The position numbers were made by a program, and so were the translations under genes. 59,067 nt of DNA from an uncultured Collinsella sp. (GTDB taxonomy: Bacteria > Actinomycetota > Coriobacteriia > Coriobacteriales > Coriobacteriaceae). Shown piece after piece: positions 34,173 through 42,176 of the stretch (position 1 is its first letter; every line of letters begins with the position of its first letter). Under the pieces are notes generated by a model, which did not search any database, had not been told where the DNA came from, and worked only from the letters and a program-made list of their open reading frames with translations. Location: contig CAUGNZ010000011.1 of the NCBI GenBank assembly GCA_959601045.1, positions 1 through 59,067 of the forward strand. Direction: 5' to 3'.

Positions 34173-35225
34173 ATGAATCCCAGGACTAAATCTCAGGACA
34201 TTCGCGACTTGAGCCAAAACGATATTCGCGAGCTCGTGGCCGAACTTGGCCAGCCCGCCTTCCGCGCGAAGCAGCTCATCGAATGGGTCTTTGAGAAGAA
34301 CGTTTGTTCGTTTGACGATATGACCAACCTTCCCAAGGCTTTCCGTGAGCAGCTTAAAGAGGCTTTTGCCTTTGATACGCCGACTGAACTCACCAAGCAG
34401 GTTTCCAAAGATGGCTCGCGCAAGTATCTGCTCGAGTACCACGATGGCATTTCCGTCGAGACTGTCGGCATGCCCCGTCGTAACAAACTTTCCGTCTGCG
34501 TTTCCACCCAGGCAGGCTGCGGCATGGGCTGCGCCTTTTGCGCTACCGGTCTCAACGGCCTCAAGCGCTCTCTGACCGCTCAAGAGATCGTCGACCAGGT
34601 GCTTCATGTATCCAACGACTTTGGCGAGCGTGCCACAAGCGTTGTCTTCATGGGCCAGGGCGAGCCGTTTGCCAACTACGACGAGGTTCTCAAGGCATTG
34701 CGTATCCTCAACGACCCCGATGGTATCGGTATCGGCGCTCGTCACCTCACCGTCTCTACCAGCGGCGTTATTCCCGGTATTCGCAAATTTGCCGACATCC
34801 CCGAGCAGTTCACGCTTGCCGTTTCCCTGCATTCCGCCATCCAGTCGACGCGCAATAAGCTCATGCCCGGTGTTAACAAGTACACGCTGCTTCGCCTTCA
34901 CGAAGCGCTTCAGCTCTACACCGAGAAGACTGGCCGCCGCCCGACCTACGAGTATGCCATGATCGAAGGCGTCAACGATACGAATCCCGAGATGCAGGCA
35001 CTCTGCGACTTCTGCGAGGGAACGCTGTGCCACGTTAACCTGATTCAACTTAACGACATCGAGGGCAGCCCGCTCAAGCCGTCGCCGATTCATAAGGTTG
35101 AGGATCTTCAGCGTCGTCTTGAGTCCCGTGGCATCGAGACCACGATTCGTAACTCCCGTGGTAACGATATTGACGCCGCTTGCGGACAGCTGAAACAGCG
35201 TTTCAAAGTTCAGAAGAACGCATAG
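34173..35225 (+). CDS. rlmN: 23S rRNA (adenine-2503-C2)-methyltransferase
   Basis: 350-aa radical-SAM enzyme that methylates A2503 of 23S rRNA and A37 of some tRNAs. The iron-sulphur motif CGMGCAFC (CxxxCxxC) is intact, preceded by LSVCVSTQAG. GQGEPFANYDEVLKAL, LTVSTSGVIPGI and SLHSAIQSTRNKLMP are typical. The C-terminal TTIRNSRGNDIDAACGQL contains the expected second catalytic Cys. The long minus-strand frame covering the same bases is a shadow. It is a single gene with its own terminator. Confidence 0.96.
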   Translation: MNPRTKSQDIRDLSQNDIRELVAELGQPAFRAKQLIEWVFEKNVCSFDDMTNLPKAFREQLKEAFAFDTPTELTKQVSKDGSRKYLLEYHDGISVETVGMPRRNKLSVCVSTQAGCGMGCAFCATGLNGLKRSLTAQEIVDQVLHVSNDFGERATSVVFMGQGEPFANYDEVLKALRILNDPDGIGIGARHLTVSTSGVIPGIRKFADIPEQFTLAVSLHSAIQSTRNKLMPGVNKYTLLRLHEALQLYTEKTGRRPTYEYAMIEGVNDTNPEMQALCDFCEGTLCHVNLIQLNDIEGSPLKPSPIHKVEDLQRRLESRGIETTIRNSRGNDIDAACGQLKQRFKVQKNA

Positions 35226-35243
35226 GGGAGTCGCACTCCAAAA

Positions 35244-35259
35244 CGTTTCATGTGAAACA
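35244..35259. promoter_or_regulatory. parS-like site
   Basis: CGTTTCATGTGAAACA differs from the parS consensus TGTTTCACGTGAAACA at two positions. It lies just after rlmN. Confidence 0.6.
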
Positions 35260-35262
35260 TCG

Positions 35263-35304
35263 AACGGCCCCTGTTGCAGGATATGCAACAGGGGCCGTTT
35301 CATT
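35263..35304 (+). terminator. Terminator of rlmN
   Basis: AACGGCCCCTGTTGC/GCAACAGGGGCCGTT perfect 15-bp stem followed by TCATTT. Confidence 0.85.
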
Positions 35305-35360
35305 TATTGACCTCAATTTTGGACCGCTGCTAGCTTTCCCATTTTTTACGGACAAAATAA

Positions 35361-35393
35361 GCGGCCCTTGTCTCATGAATCAGACAAGGGCCC
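35361..35393 (-). terminator. Terminator of the parA-parB unit
   Basis: GGCCCTTGTCT/AGACAAGGGCC stem; on the minus strand GCTTATTTTG follows. Confidence 0.7.
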
Positions 35394-35423
35394 CTCAAAA
35401 TATGCAGGGTAATTGTTAGGTAC

Positions 35424-35678
35424 CTAATAGCCTACATTTTCCCATTGGTTGCTAACCCAACCTTGATTAATCTTAGGATTTTTCGTTACCTGAGCAGTGC
35501 GCATGGCAACATCTTCTGTCATAACATCCATTTTCTTCTTGGAAGTATCGACAATATCTTGCGCGCCACGAAGCAAACGACCTCGAAGTTCATCGTCTGT
35601 CGCGATCTTATAGCCAGCAAAGGCACCAGCCGCGACAGTCGTCACCAATGCAATCGCAGTTAAAATCTTATTCCTCAT
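35424..35678 (-). CDS. Small YtxH-like exported or membrane-anchored protein
   Basis: 84 aa: MRNKILTAIALVTTVAAGAF makes a signal-anchor helix, followed by a charged helical tail (TDDELRGRLLRGAQDIVDTS) that is typical of YtxH-like proteins of unknown function. AGGAGG 5 nt before ATG 35678 decides the start; the ATG lies inside the last codons of parB, so it is the third gene of the parA-parB operon. Confidence 0.7.
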   Translation of the reverse strand: MRNKILTAIALVTTVAAGAFAGYKIATDDELRGRLLRGAQDIVDTSKKKMDVMTEDVAMRTAQVTKNPKINQGWVSNQWENVGY

Positions 35679-36573
35679 CTTGGCCTCCTTGATCAAACTG
35701 AATCATTTCACCAAGAATACGAGAGAGCTCTTCCTCGTCTTTAAACTCAATCTCAATCCTATTCTTTCCACGCGAGCTCTTCACGCGCACGTTGGTATTA
35801 AATACCTGACGAAGTACACGCGCAGCCTTTTTAAAAGACTGAGGCGTAGCAGGCCTCGGCGTCTTAGGTGTCTCTCCGGCAGAAAACAATGGAGCAAGAT
35901 TTTCTGTCGCTCTTACGGAAAGGCCCTCTGCAACAACCTTCTCTGCAAGTCGAATTCGCGCGTCCTCATAGGGAACTGCAAGAATCGCACGTGCGTGACC
36001 AGCAGTAAGTTTACCCTCAAAAATCATCTGCTGAACTACTTCGGGGAGATCGAGAAGGCGCAGCGAGTTTGTAATTGCAGAGCGTGACTTGCTTACGGCC
36101 TTCGACAACGCCTCCTGGGTCATACCGCTAGCATCGATGAGCTGGCGATAGCCCTTAGCCTCTTCGACGGGATTCAGATCAGAACGCTGAAGATTTTCGA
36201 TAAGAGCAAGAGCCAGCATCTCTTCATCATTAACATCTTTAATGATGACAGGCAGTTCCTCAAGACCAGCAAGCTTTGACGCCTGATAACGACGCTCACC
36301 AGCGATGATCTCATAGCCGTTTCCATGCTTGCGAACCAAGAGCGGCTGCAAAACGCCATGTTCTTGGATTGACTCGCTCAACTCGCGAAGTTCAGTTTCA
36401 TTAAAGTGAACTCGCGGTTGATTAGGGTTGGGAACGATATCCTCAATAGGTAGTTTTGTTTCAGATGCGGCATTTGAAGCCGATGCAGCAGAACCACCGG
36501 TCTCATACTCAGCCTCTGAGACCAAAGCATTGAGTCCGCGTCCCAATCCACCACGTTTCTTTGCACTAGGCAC
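35668..36573 (-). CDS. parB: Chromosome-partitioning protein ParB
   Basis: 301 aa. The N-terminal CTP-binding ParB domain has VPNPNQPRVHF, GVLQPLLVRKHGNGYEIIAGERRYQA (GERR motif) and ENLQRSDLNPVEEA. The central helix-turn-helix is TQEALSKAVSKSRSAITNSLRLL. The C-terminal dimer region follows. ParB loads at parS sites and forms a sliding clamp for segregation and SMC loading; three parS sites sit about 900 nt upstream. It overlaps parA by 8 nt. Confidence 0.97.
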   Translation of the reverse strand: MPSAKKRGGLGRGLNALVSEAEYETGGSAASASNAASETKLPIEDIVPNPNQPRVHFNETELRELSESIQEHGVLQPLLVRKHGNGYEIIAGERRYQASKLAGLEELPVIIKDVNDEEMLALALIENLQRSDLNPVEEAKGYRQLIDASGMTQEALSKAVSKSRSAITNSLRLLDLPEVVQQMIFEGKLTAGHARAILAVPYEDARIRLAEKVVAEGLSVRATENLAPLFSAGETPKTPRPATPQSFKKAARVLRQVFNTNVRVKSSRGKNRIEIEFKDEEELSRILGEMIQFDQGGQDEE

Positions 36574-37366
36574 GCTTGATCACCTCTTTTGCAAGGTTCA
36601 TATACGCTTTTGCACCCTTATTTTGAGGTGCATAGGTAATTACCGGTTCTCCAAAAGACGGAGCTTCAGAGATTTTAACCGTACGGGGAATCAGCGTCTT
36701 AAACGCCTTATCACCAAAGTACGATTGAACTTCCTCAACAACCTGATTCGACAAAGAAGTACGTGAGTCATACATGGTCATAAGCACGCCATAGGTGTCT
36801 AAGCCCTTGTTCAGACGTGATTTGACCATCTTCATTGACTCAAGCAGCTTCGTAACGCCCTCGAGTGCGTAATACTCACACTGGATCGGAATCAAAACGC
36901 TATCTGCTGCGGTCAAGGCATTGATAGTAAGCAGGCCGAGCGAAGGAGGACAGTCAATGAAAATAAAATCGAACTCGTCCTGAATCGGCTCAAGCAAATC
37001 TTTGAGGCGGGTTTCACGAGCAATTGCGCTTACGAGCTCAATTTCGGCACCTGCAAGCTGAATCGTAGCTGGAATTACGAATACCTTTTTGCAATTTGTA
37101 TCAAGAACAAGCGATTCTGCCGGCACATCATTCAACAATGCATCATAGATGCAGTGATCAAGGTCTTCTTTTTCAATTCCAAATCCACTGGTACTGTTTC
37201 CCTGCGGATCAAAATCGACAATCAGTGTCTTACGACCCTGCTCACCCAGTGCTGCTGCAAGGTTTACAGCCGTCGTTGACTTACCGACGCCGCCTTTTTG
37301 ATTGATGATTGCAATGATACGCGTGTCTTTTGCGTTCTTAGAACGCTTAACGTCGCGAAATCCCAC
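36566..37366 (-). CDS. parA: Chromosome-partitioning ATPase ParA (Soj)
   Basis: 266-aa Walker-type ATPase: deviant Walker A NQKGGVGKSTTAVNLA with the signature Lys, Walker B DCPPSLGLLTINAL and DFDPQGN. It drives movement of ParB-parS complexes and may regulate DnaA. The GTG start (37366) is preceded by AGGAGGG. A 134-nt gap with three parS sites separates it from rsmG. Confidence 0.97.
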   Translation of the reverse strand: MGFRDVKRSKNAKDTRIIAIINQKGGVGKSTTAVNLAAALGEQGRKTLIVDFDPQGNSTSGFGIEKEDLDHCIYDALLNDVPAESLVLDTNCKKVFVIPATIQLAGAEIELVSAIARETRLKDLLEPIQDEFDFIFIDCPPSLGLLTINALTAADSVLIPIQCEYYALEGVTKLLESMKMVKSRLNKGLDTYGVLMTMYDSRTSLSNQVVEEVQSYFGDKAFKTLIPRTVKISEAPSFGEPVITYAPQNKGAKAYMNLAKEVIKRA

Positions 37367-37405
37367 GGTCCCTCCTGGTGTGTATTAAAGCTGTCAAACG
37401 GAGGA

Positions 37406-37421
37406 TGTTTCACGTGAAACA
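37406..37421. promoter_or_regulatory. parS site 1 (consensus)
   Basis: TGTTTCACGTGAAACA, an exact 16-bp palindrome matching the bacterial parS consensus, directly upstream of parA. Confidence 0.95.
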
Positions 37422-37444
37422 TTCCGATTCGATATCAACCGCCA

Positions 37445-37460
37445 TGCTTCACGTGAAACA
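37445..37460. promoter_or_regulatory. parS site 2 (one mismatch)
   Basis: TGCTTCACGTGAAACA; one base differs from consensus. Confidence 0.85.
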
Positions 37461-37483
37461 CTGCAAGTTGTTAGTATCCATTA

Positions 37484-37499
37484 TGTTTCACGTGAAACA
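37484..37499. promoter_or_regulatory. parS site 3 (consensus)
   Basis: Exact TGTTTCACGTGAAACA, ending two bases before the rsmG stop. The three sites are spaced 39 nt apart centre to centre. Confidence 0.95.
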
Positions 37500-37500
37500 T

Positions 37501-38238
37501 CTAGGCAAGCGGATTCTTCTTAGCCATGCCATTTGCACGAGGCAATGAAACGGATGCTGGATGACTCTTCTTGAGAACAATGAACTCCCTGTGGCCCAAG
37601 CCCTCAGGCAAATCGATTGCGTCATTAAGAAGCAAAGTGAAGCCGCAAATCTTAGCTGCCGACATGCCGGAAACTAGCTCCTCATCCGAAGGATTACCCT
37701 TGGTGATAACAAATAGACCTCCATCCTTGAGGAACGGAGCCGCATACTCAACAAGAATCGGTAGAGGGGCAAGTGCGCGGGCGGTTACGACAGAAAACTG
37801 CTTCTTATGGCTTCGAGCATATTCTTCAAGGCGATCATGAACCGCATGAGCATGTTTCAATCCAAGAGCATGGACAAAAGAATTGACAGCATCAACCTTC
37901 TTACCAACAGAGTCAATATAAGTAGCTTTACGATGCATGGTTATGGTTAACGGAATACCAGGGAAGCCCGCACCTGTTCCCATATCGAGCAAAGCTCCCT
38001 CAGGAGCCTTATTGATATAGGGGAGCAAAACAAGTGAGTCGAGGATATGAAGTACCGCAGCATCTTCTATGTTAAGAATACGGGTGAGATTGGTTGTCTT
38101 ATTTGTTTCCAGAACCAAATCCAAATGTTGAATACATTTCCTCAGCTCAGTATCAGTTACGCTCAAGGAATACTCTTTGCAATAGGAAGTTAGACGACTC
38201 AACATCTCGTCAGCCTGCTGATCAGTAAGTACTAACAA
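37501..38238 (-). CDS. rsmG: 16S rRNA (guanine-527-N7)-methyltransferase
   Basis: 245 aa. It has a Rossmann-type SAM fold: TTNLTRILNIEDAAVLHILDS, LLDMGTGAGFPGIPL as the SAM-binding loop, VDAVNSFVHALGLKHAHAVHDR, and VVTARALAPLPILVEY. It modifies G527 in the 530 loop. The frame is open further upstream, but AAGGAG lies 6 nt before the TTG at 38238, making it the likely start. Position between jag and parA is the usual one. Confidence 0.93.
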   Translation of the reverse strand: MLVLTDQQADEMLSRLTSYCKEYSLSVTDTELRKCIQHLDLVLETNKTTNLTRILNIEDAAVLHILDSLVLLPYINKAPEGALLDMGTGAGFPGIPLTITMHRKATYIDSVGKKVDAVNSFVHALGLKHAHAVHDRLEEYARSHKKQFSVVTARALAPLPILVEYAAPFLKDGGLFVITKGNPSDEELVSGMSAAKICGFTLLLNDAIDLPEGLGHREFIVLKKSHPASVSLPRANGMAKKNPLA

Positions 38239-38283
38239 CGAAAGCTCCTTTCTGACAAAAATCAGTGTATCGAGAACTTTTGA

Positions 38284-38316
38284 CAAAAAAAGGGGACGTG
38301 GAAACCACGTCCCCTT
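38284..38316 (-). terminator. Terminator after jag
   Basis: AAGGGGACGTGG/CCACGTCCCCTT perfect stem followed by TTTTTTT on the minus strand; it separates jag from rsmG. Confidence 0.88.
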
Positions 38317-38334
38317 AGCATAAGCTCGAGTAGA

Positions 38335-38904
38335 TTATCGAGCAACAATCACCACATGGCGATCGGGGTCAGAACCCTCAGAATGAGTATCGACGGCGTC
38401 ATTGCCACGAAGTGCAATGTGAACCAGTCGGCGCTCGTAGGCATTCATGGGCGGAAGCGAAACACTCTTATGAGTGCGGATGGCACGCTCGGCAGCAGAC
38501 TGAGCCATGGAGGCAACCTTGTCCTGACGGCGGCTCTTGTATCCATCGACGTCCACTACAACCGGATACCTAAAGCCGAGCTTGCGGCTCACCAGCAATG
38601 AGAACATAACCTGAAGGGCATCAAGGGTGCGACCATGACGGCCAATGAGAACAGCAAGGTCGGGAGCCGTTACATCCAGAATCAGCTCACCCTCGTCGCC
38701 CTCATACTCATCGATAGGAGAGTTGGCGGCATCGAAGTGCGAAAGGATGGAACGCAGGATGGAAATCGCGACATCGGCAATGGTGTCGAGCTCCTCGTCG
38801 GTCAGCTCTTCACCAGCCTTGTAGCGCTGTGCAATCTCGGGATAATCGCCCGCGACCTGCGGGGCAACCTCCTCAAGCATATCCTCGATGATCTCTTCAG
38901 ACAT
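38335..38904 (-). CDS. jag: KhpB/Jag-type RNA-binding protein
   Basis: 189 aa: acidic N-terminal region, a KH domain with IGRHGRTLDALQVMFSLLVSR, and an R3H domain (YKSRRQDKVASMAQSAAERAI, LPPMNAYERRLVHIAL). KhpB partners with KhpA to bind small and messenger RNA and affects division. GGAG 6 nt before ATG 38904 defines the start. It follows yidC, as in many Gram-positive bacteria. The N-terminal Jag domain common in Firmicutes is not evident. Confidence 0.92.
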   Translation of the reverse strand: MSEEIIEDMLEEVAPQVAGDYPEIAQRYKAGEELTDEELDTIADVAISILRSILSHFDAANSPIDEYEGDEGELILDVTAPDLAVLIGRHGRTLDALQVMFSLLVSRKLGFRYPVVVDVDGYKSRRQDKVASMAQSAAERAIRTHKSVSLPPMNAYERRLVHIALRGNDAVDTHSEGSDPDRHVVIVAR

Positions 38905-38948
38905 AACGTACTCCAAAAGTTAGGTACCTAAATAAGATTGATGTCCCA

Positions 38949-39719
38949 CTACTTCTTCTTGTGCGGGCGCGGCTTCTTCTCGCGACGAGTAACCTCAACC
39001 TGCAGCGGCGCGTTCTTAAGGCGCTCCTCCTCATCGGCCTTCGCCTTGTCGATGACCTTCTGCGTCACAAAAATCTGCTGGATAACCTGCCAAGCAGACG
39101 AGACGTCGTAGTACAGCAGAACACCAACGGGAAGGCTCCAGCCCATCCAAAGCATCATGACCGTCATGACAACGGCCATCATACGCATGCTCTGAGCCTG
39201 CTGGCCGGTCTGGTTGCGCGACATATAGAGCTGCGGAATCAGGGTCAGGACAGCGAACAGGATCAGGCAGACCAGCGCAGGCAGCGCGACCATAAAGCCA
39301 TCGGCAAAGGAGGCACTCGGCGTGGTGGTCAGGTCGGGCAGAATATTAAAGAACGAGAACGTGCCGTCGTTAAAGTAGTCCGGCAGGTTACGCAGCAGCG
39401 TAAACAGGGCGAACAGGACAGGCATCTGGATCAACAGCGGCAGACAACCAGCCATGGGGTTGAACTTGTTCTCGCTGTAGAACTTCTGCATCTCCTCGGC
39501 CTGCCGCTGGGGATCGTCGGCATAGCGCTCCTGGATCTCGAGCATCTTAGGCTGCAGCACCTGCATGCGAGCCGTCGACTTGGTCGACTTGAGCATAAGC
39601 GGCGTCAGCAGCAGACGGATGATGACCACCAGGATGATGATGGACAGGCCCCAGTCGACCGCAAAGGTCTGGATGAGCTTGAGCAGCTCGAAAAGGATGT
39701 TAACGATCCAATCCCACAT
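38949..39719 (-). CDS. yidC: Membrane protein insertase YidC
   Basis: 256 aa with the five-TM core of YidC/Oxa1/Alb3: SIIILVVIIRLLLTPL with the conserved groove Arg, EIQERYADDPQRQAEEMQKFY cytoplasmic loop, NPMAGCLPLLIQMPVLFALF, and SLPVGVLLYYDVSSAWQVIQQ, followed by a basic tail. It inserts and folds membrane proteins with or without Sec. The short N-terminus, lacking the large periplasmic domain, is normal for Gram-positive bacteria. It lies between yidD and jag. Confidence 0.96.
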   Translation of the reverse strand: MWDWIVNILFELLKLIQTFAVDWGLSIIILVVIIRLLLTPLMLKSTKSTARMQVLQPKMLEIQERYADDPQRQAEEMQKFYSENKFNPMAGCLPLLIQMPVLFALFTLLRNLPDYFNDGTFSFFNILPDLTTTPSASFADGFMVALPALVCLILFAVLTLIPQLYMSRNQTGQQAQSMRMMAVVMTVMMLWMGWSLPVGVLLYYDVSSAWQVIQQIFVTQKVIDKAKADEEERLKNAPLQVEVTRREKKPRPHKKK

Positions 39720-39748
39720 GTAAGTTTTCCTCCGATAGCGAGTGCCCG

Positions 39749-39973
39749 CTAGGGCACAGGGTCATAACCGCCGACGTGCAGGGGATTGCAGCGAGCGATG
39801 CGCCTCACGGCAAGCCAGCAGCCTCTCAAAACACCGTACTTCTCAATCGCCTGGACGGCGTATTGCGAGCACGTTGGGTAATAAATGCAGGCGTCAGGCA
39901 ATAAGGGCGAAATAACCTGTTGATATATGCGAATAGGAGCGATGGCAACACGTCGCAAAACGTGATTGCTCAT
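39749..39973 (-). CDS. yidD: Membrane protein insertion efficiency factor
   Basis: 74 aa with the family signature APIRIYQQVISPLLPDACIYYPTCSQYAV and LAVRRIARCNPLHVGGYDPVP, including conserved Cys. It helps insertion of membrane proteins together with YidC. The start overlaps the rnpA stop (ATGA), so the two are coupled. Confidence 0.96.
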   Translation of the reverse strand: MSNHVLRRVAIAPIRIYQQVISPLLPDACIYYPTCSQYAVQAIEKYGVLRGCWLAVRRIARCNPLHVGGYDPVP

Positions 39974-40308
39974 CGCTCCTCCCCGGCAACGCCGGCGCGT
40001 TTCATAAGCGAACGCAATGCATTGTCCATCTCCTGCGGCGAGGAAACCCTCGTCTTGGGAGTTGCGAACAAGATGATGTCATAACCCGCAACGGGAAATC
40101 CGCAGCTGCGGGCGGCCTCGCGCATCACACGCTTAGAACGGTTGCGCACGACAGCACAACCGAGCCGTTTAGCACCAACGAAGGCGACCCTTCCGGAGTC
40201 GCCTTCGCCAACCGATTCACATATGGTCATTCGAATCAGAGGGTGATTAAAACGACGCCCCTGACTGAACACATGCTCGAAATCTTGCCGAGACTTAATA
40301 GTCTTCAT
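39970..40308 (-). CDS. rnpA: Ribonuclease P protein component
   Basis: 112 aa. Conserved features are TIKSRQDFEHVFSQGRRF at the N-terminus and RLGCAVVRNRSKRVMREAAR (the RNR motif that contacts RNase P RNA). Small, basic and next to rpmH as usual. The RNA subunit gene rnpB is not in this window. Confidence 0.96.
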   Translation of the reverse strand: MKTIKSRQDFEHVFSQGRRFNHPLIRMTICESVGEGDSGRVAFVGAKRLGCAVVRNRSKRVMREAARSCGFPVAGYDIILFATPKTRVSSPQEMDNALRSLMKRAGVAGEER

Positions 40309-40328
40309 GCGAGATGTGTGTATCGCTG

Positions 40329-40463
40329 CTAGACAGTGAGACGCTTGCGGCCCTTGGCGCGACGACGGGCGAGCACGGCACGACCACCCTTAGTGGCCAT
40401 ACGGGCACGGAAGCCATGGGTCTTGGCACGCTTACGCTTATTAGGCTGATACGTACGCTTCAT
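40329..40463 (-). CDS. rpmH: 50S ribosomal protein L34
   Basis: 44 aa, MKRTYQPNKRKRAKTHGFRA, ending GRKRLTV: the complete and highly conserved L34. AGGAGGAA 6 nt before ATG 40463 sets the start; the longer open frame is not supported. It marks one side of the origin region. Confidence 0.98.
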   Translation of the reverse strand: MKRTYQPNKRKRAKTHGFRARMATKGGRAVLARRRAKGRKRLTV

Positions 40464-40808
40464 CTTAAGTTCCTCCTGCTGCATTTCGAGTGTCCGCGGG
40501 GGCGCGGACGCAGATATAGACACGTGAGCTTGAAGATTGTAGGGAAATCAATGTTCAAATGTCAAGAAATCAAAGGTAAAAGGTTGCGCAGTTCACACGG
40601 TTCCCCCATAAGCCGAGCTCGTTTTAGCGGTGCATGGCAACTTTTCACGATATTTCATCGAGTTTTCAACAGGTCATGTTGGCAATGTTGAGAACTTTTC
40701 GTCCGTTTTCCAAAGTTTTCAACAGGTTTTGAAAAGTTGTCAAAAGATGAGAAACATTGCACGGTGAGCTACTATTTGTTCGAAACCTTTTGAAAGATTG
40801 CGAGCGGC
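40464..40808. promoter_or_regulatory. Intergenic candidate oriC region (rpmH side)
   Basis: A 345-nt gap between divergent genes. It contains at least two TTTTCAACA sequences (40663-40671, 40716-40724), a TTTTCCAAA (40706-40714) and several related TTGAGAAC/TTGTCAAAA motifs, which look like DnaA boxes of a variant consensus, with AT-rich sequence between them. The promoters of rpmH and of the GHKL-dnaA unit must also lie here. Confidence 0.6.
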
Positions 40809-42161
40809 ATGTCTGACGACTTTTACACCATGGTCGATTCCGGAGACCCGGCACCCGACAACGAGCACATCACCGGCGTGCGCGAAGAGCGTGACGAAGG
40901 CGAGCAGACGACCACGCAGACGCCAAAAGCCACGTACGCCGCACGTATCGCCGTCTATGACGACATGCTGTCGACACCGCGTGTGATCGTCATTGAGCCG
41001 CAAGATGTCCGCACGTATTTGGAAGAGACGACCAACACCGTCTACCAGTGCATGAAAGAACAAGGTGGCCGCATCTCGCTCATGGTCATCCGCGAGATTG
41101 TCGAAAACTTTATCCACGCGCACTTTGCCGAGCCCATCATCTCGATTCTGGACGGCGGAGACACCATCCGCTTTGCTGATCAAGGACCCGGCATCGACGA
41201 CAAGGAACGCGCTTTCGACTTTGGCGTCACCAGCGCAAACAGCAAGATGAAGCGCTATATCCGTGGAACCGGAGCAGGGTTTCCCATGGTGCAGGAGTAT
41301 TTGGAAAACGCCGGCGGGGCCGTGTCCATCGAGGACAACATGGGCAACGGCACCGTGGTTACGGTAAGCCTGGACCCTAAACGCGTGCAGGAAATCGAAC
41401 GCGCCGGCGGACGCGGTGCTGCCGTGCGGCCCGAGACGGAGCAGCCCACATATCCCCTGCCGGGAGCTTTTGCGCAGCAGCCCATGGCAACGCAACAGAT
41501 GCAGCCCCCCGTGGGACAGATGCAGCAGCCCGGAATGATTCCTACACAAGAGCCCCAGGCGGCATCGATGTCGATGCCGCCAAACGCGCCAGAGGCCATG
41601 CCGCTGGCGGATCAGGATGCAGCAGCAATGCAGCAGGCGACGGGGGCACCGGGTGGCCAGCAAATGGGCTATCAGCCGTACCAACAGGGATATCCATATC
41701 AGCAGATGCCGCCACTGGGGTATGGCCAGCAGTTCCCGCAGCAGTACCAGCAGGGATATCAGCAGCCGTACCAGCAGATGCCGCAGCAGCAGTACAACCC
41801 CTGGGCCCAGCAGATGCCTCCGCAGCCTTACCAACAGTGGCCTCAAAGTTTTCAACAGCAAATGGCGCCGATGCAGAGTTCTCAACAACCACCAGCTCAA
41901 ATGATGTATCCTAATGCAGCAAATCAGTATGCGCAGCCACAACCGGACGTGTTCGTAAGCGATCGCGGCAACGCCGCGCTGGGCTATCTGGCGCAAAATC
42001 AAGCGTGCGGTGCAACCGATCTGGCGAGGGCGTTTGGAAACTCGGCCCCCACTTGGTCACGCACGCTCAATGACTTGGCGCAGGCCGGCTTGGTCATCAA
42101 GCATGGCCAGAAATACCATCTGACCGAACTCGGCGCCGCTCGCGTGCGAGCTCAGAGCTAA
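40809..42161 (+). CDS. GHKL ATPase / Q-rich / winged-helix protein upstream of dnaA
   Basis: 450 aa in three parts. Residues about 45-200 form a HATPase_c (GHKL) domain: N-box E96-N100 (REIVEN), G1 box DQGPGID (124-130), G2 box RGTGAGF (152-158) and late GNGTVVTVSL, all intact. No histidine-kinase dimerisation domain precedes it, so it is closer to SpoIIAB/anti-sigma or MutL-like ATPases. Residues about 215-385 are Q/P/M-rich low complexity with YQQ and QMP repeats. The C-terminal 65 residues form a winged helix (NQACGATDLARAFGNSAPTWSR, HGQKYHLTELG). dnaA starts 15 nt downstream, so both are co-transcribed. I do not know a named family; a link to replication initiation is inference. Confidence 0.85.
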   Translation: MSDDFYTMVDSGDPAPDNEHITGVREERDEGEQTTTQTPKATYAARIAVYDDMLSTPRVIVIEPQDVRTYLEETTNTVYQCMKEQGGRISLMVIREIVENFIHAHFAEPIISILDGGDTIRFADQGPGIDDKERAFDFGVTSANSKMKRYIRGTGAGFPMVQEYLENAGGAVSIEDNMGNGTVVTVSLDPKRVQEIERAGGRGAAVRPETEQPTYPLPGAFAQQPMATQQMQPPVGQMQQPGMIPTQEPQAASMSMPPNAPEAMPLADQDAAAMQQATGAPGGQQMGYQPYQQGYPYQQMPPLGYGQQFPQQYQQGYQQPYQQMPQQQYNPWAQQMPPQPYQQWPQSFQQQMAPMQSSQQPPAQMMYPNAANQYAQPQPDVFVSDRGNAALGYLAQNQACGATDLARAFGNSAPTWSRTLNDLAQAGLVIKHGQKYHLTELGAARVRAQS

Positions 42162-42176
42162 AGAACGGGAGAGACA

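Noticed and set aside
34077..35303. Long minus-strand open frame of about 408 codons opposite rlmN
   Set aside because: It is the shadow of rlmN: the plus frame has all radical-SAM motifs, while the minus frame matches no family and has no ribosome-binding site.
35416..38931. The 12-bp palindrome TTAGGTACCTAA at 35416-35427 and 38920-38931
   Set aside because: Two copies only, in different contexts (after the parB operon and before jag); no support for a shared regulator, so not reported as a feature.
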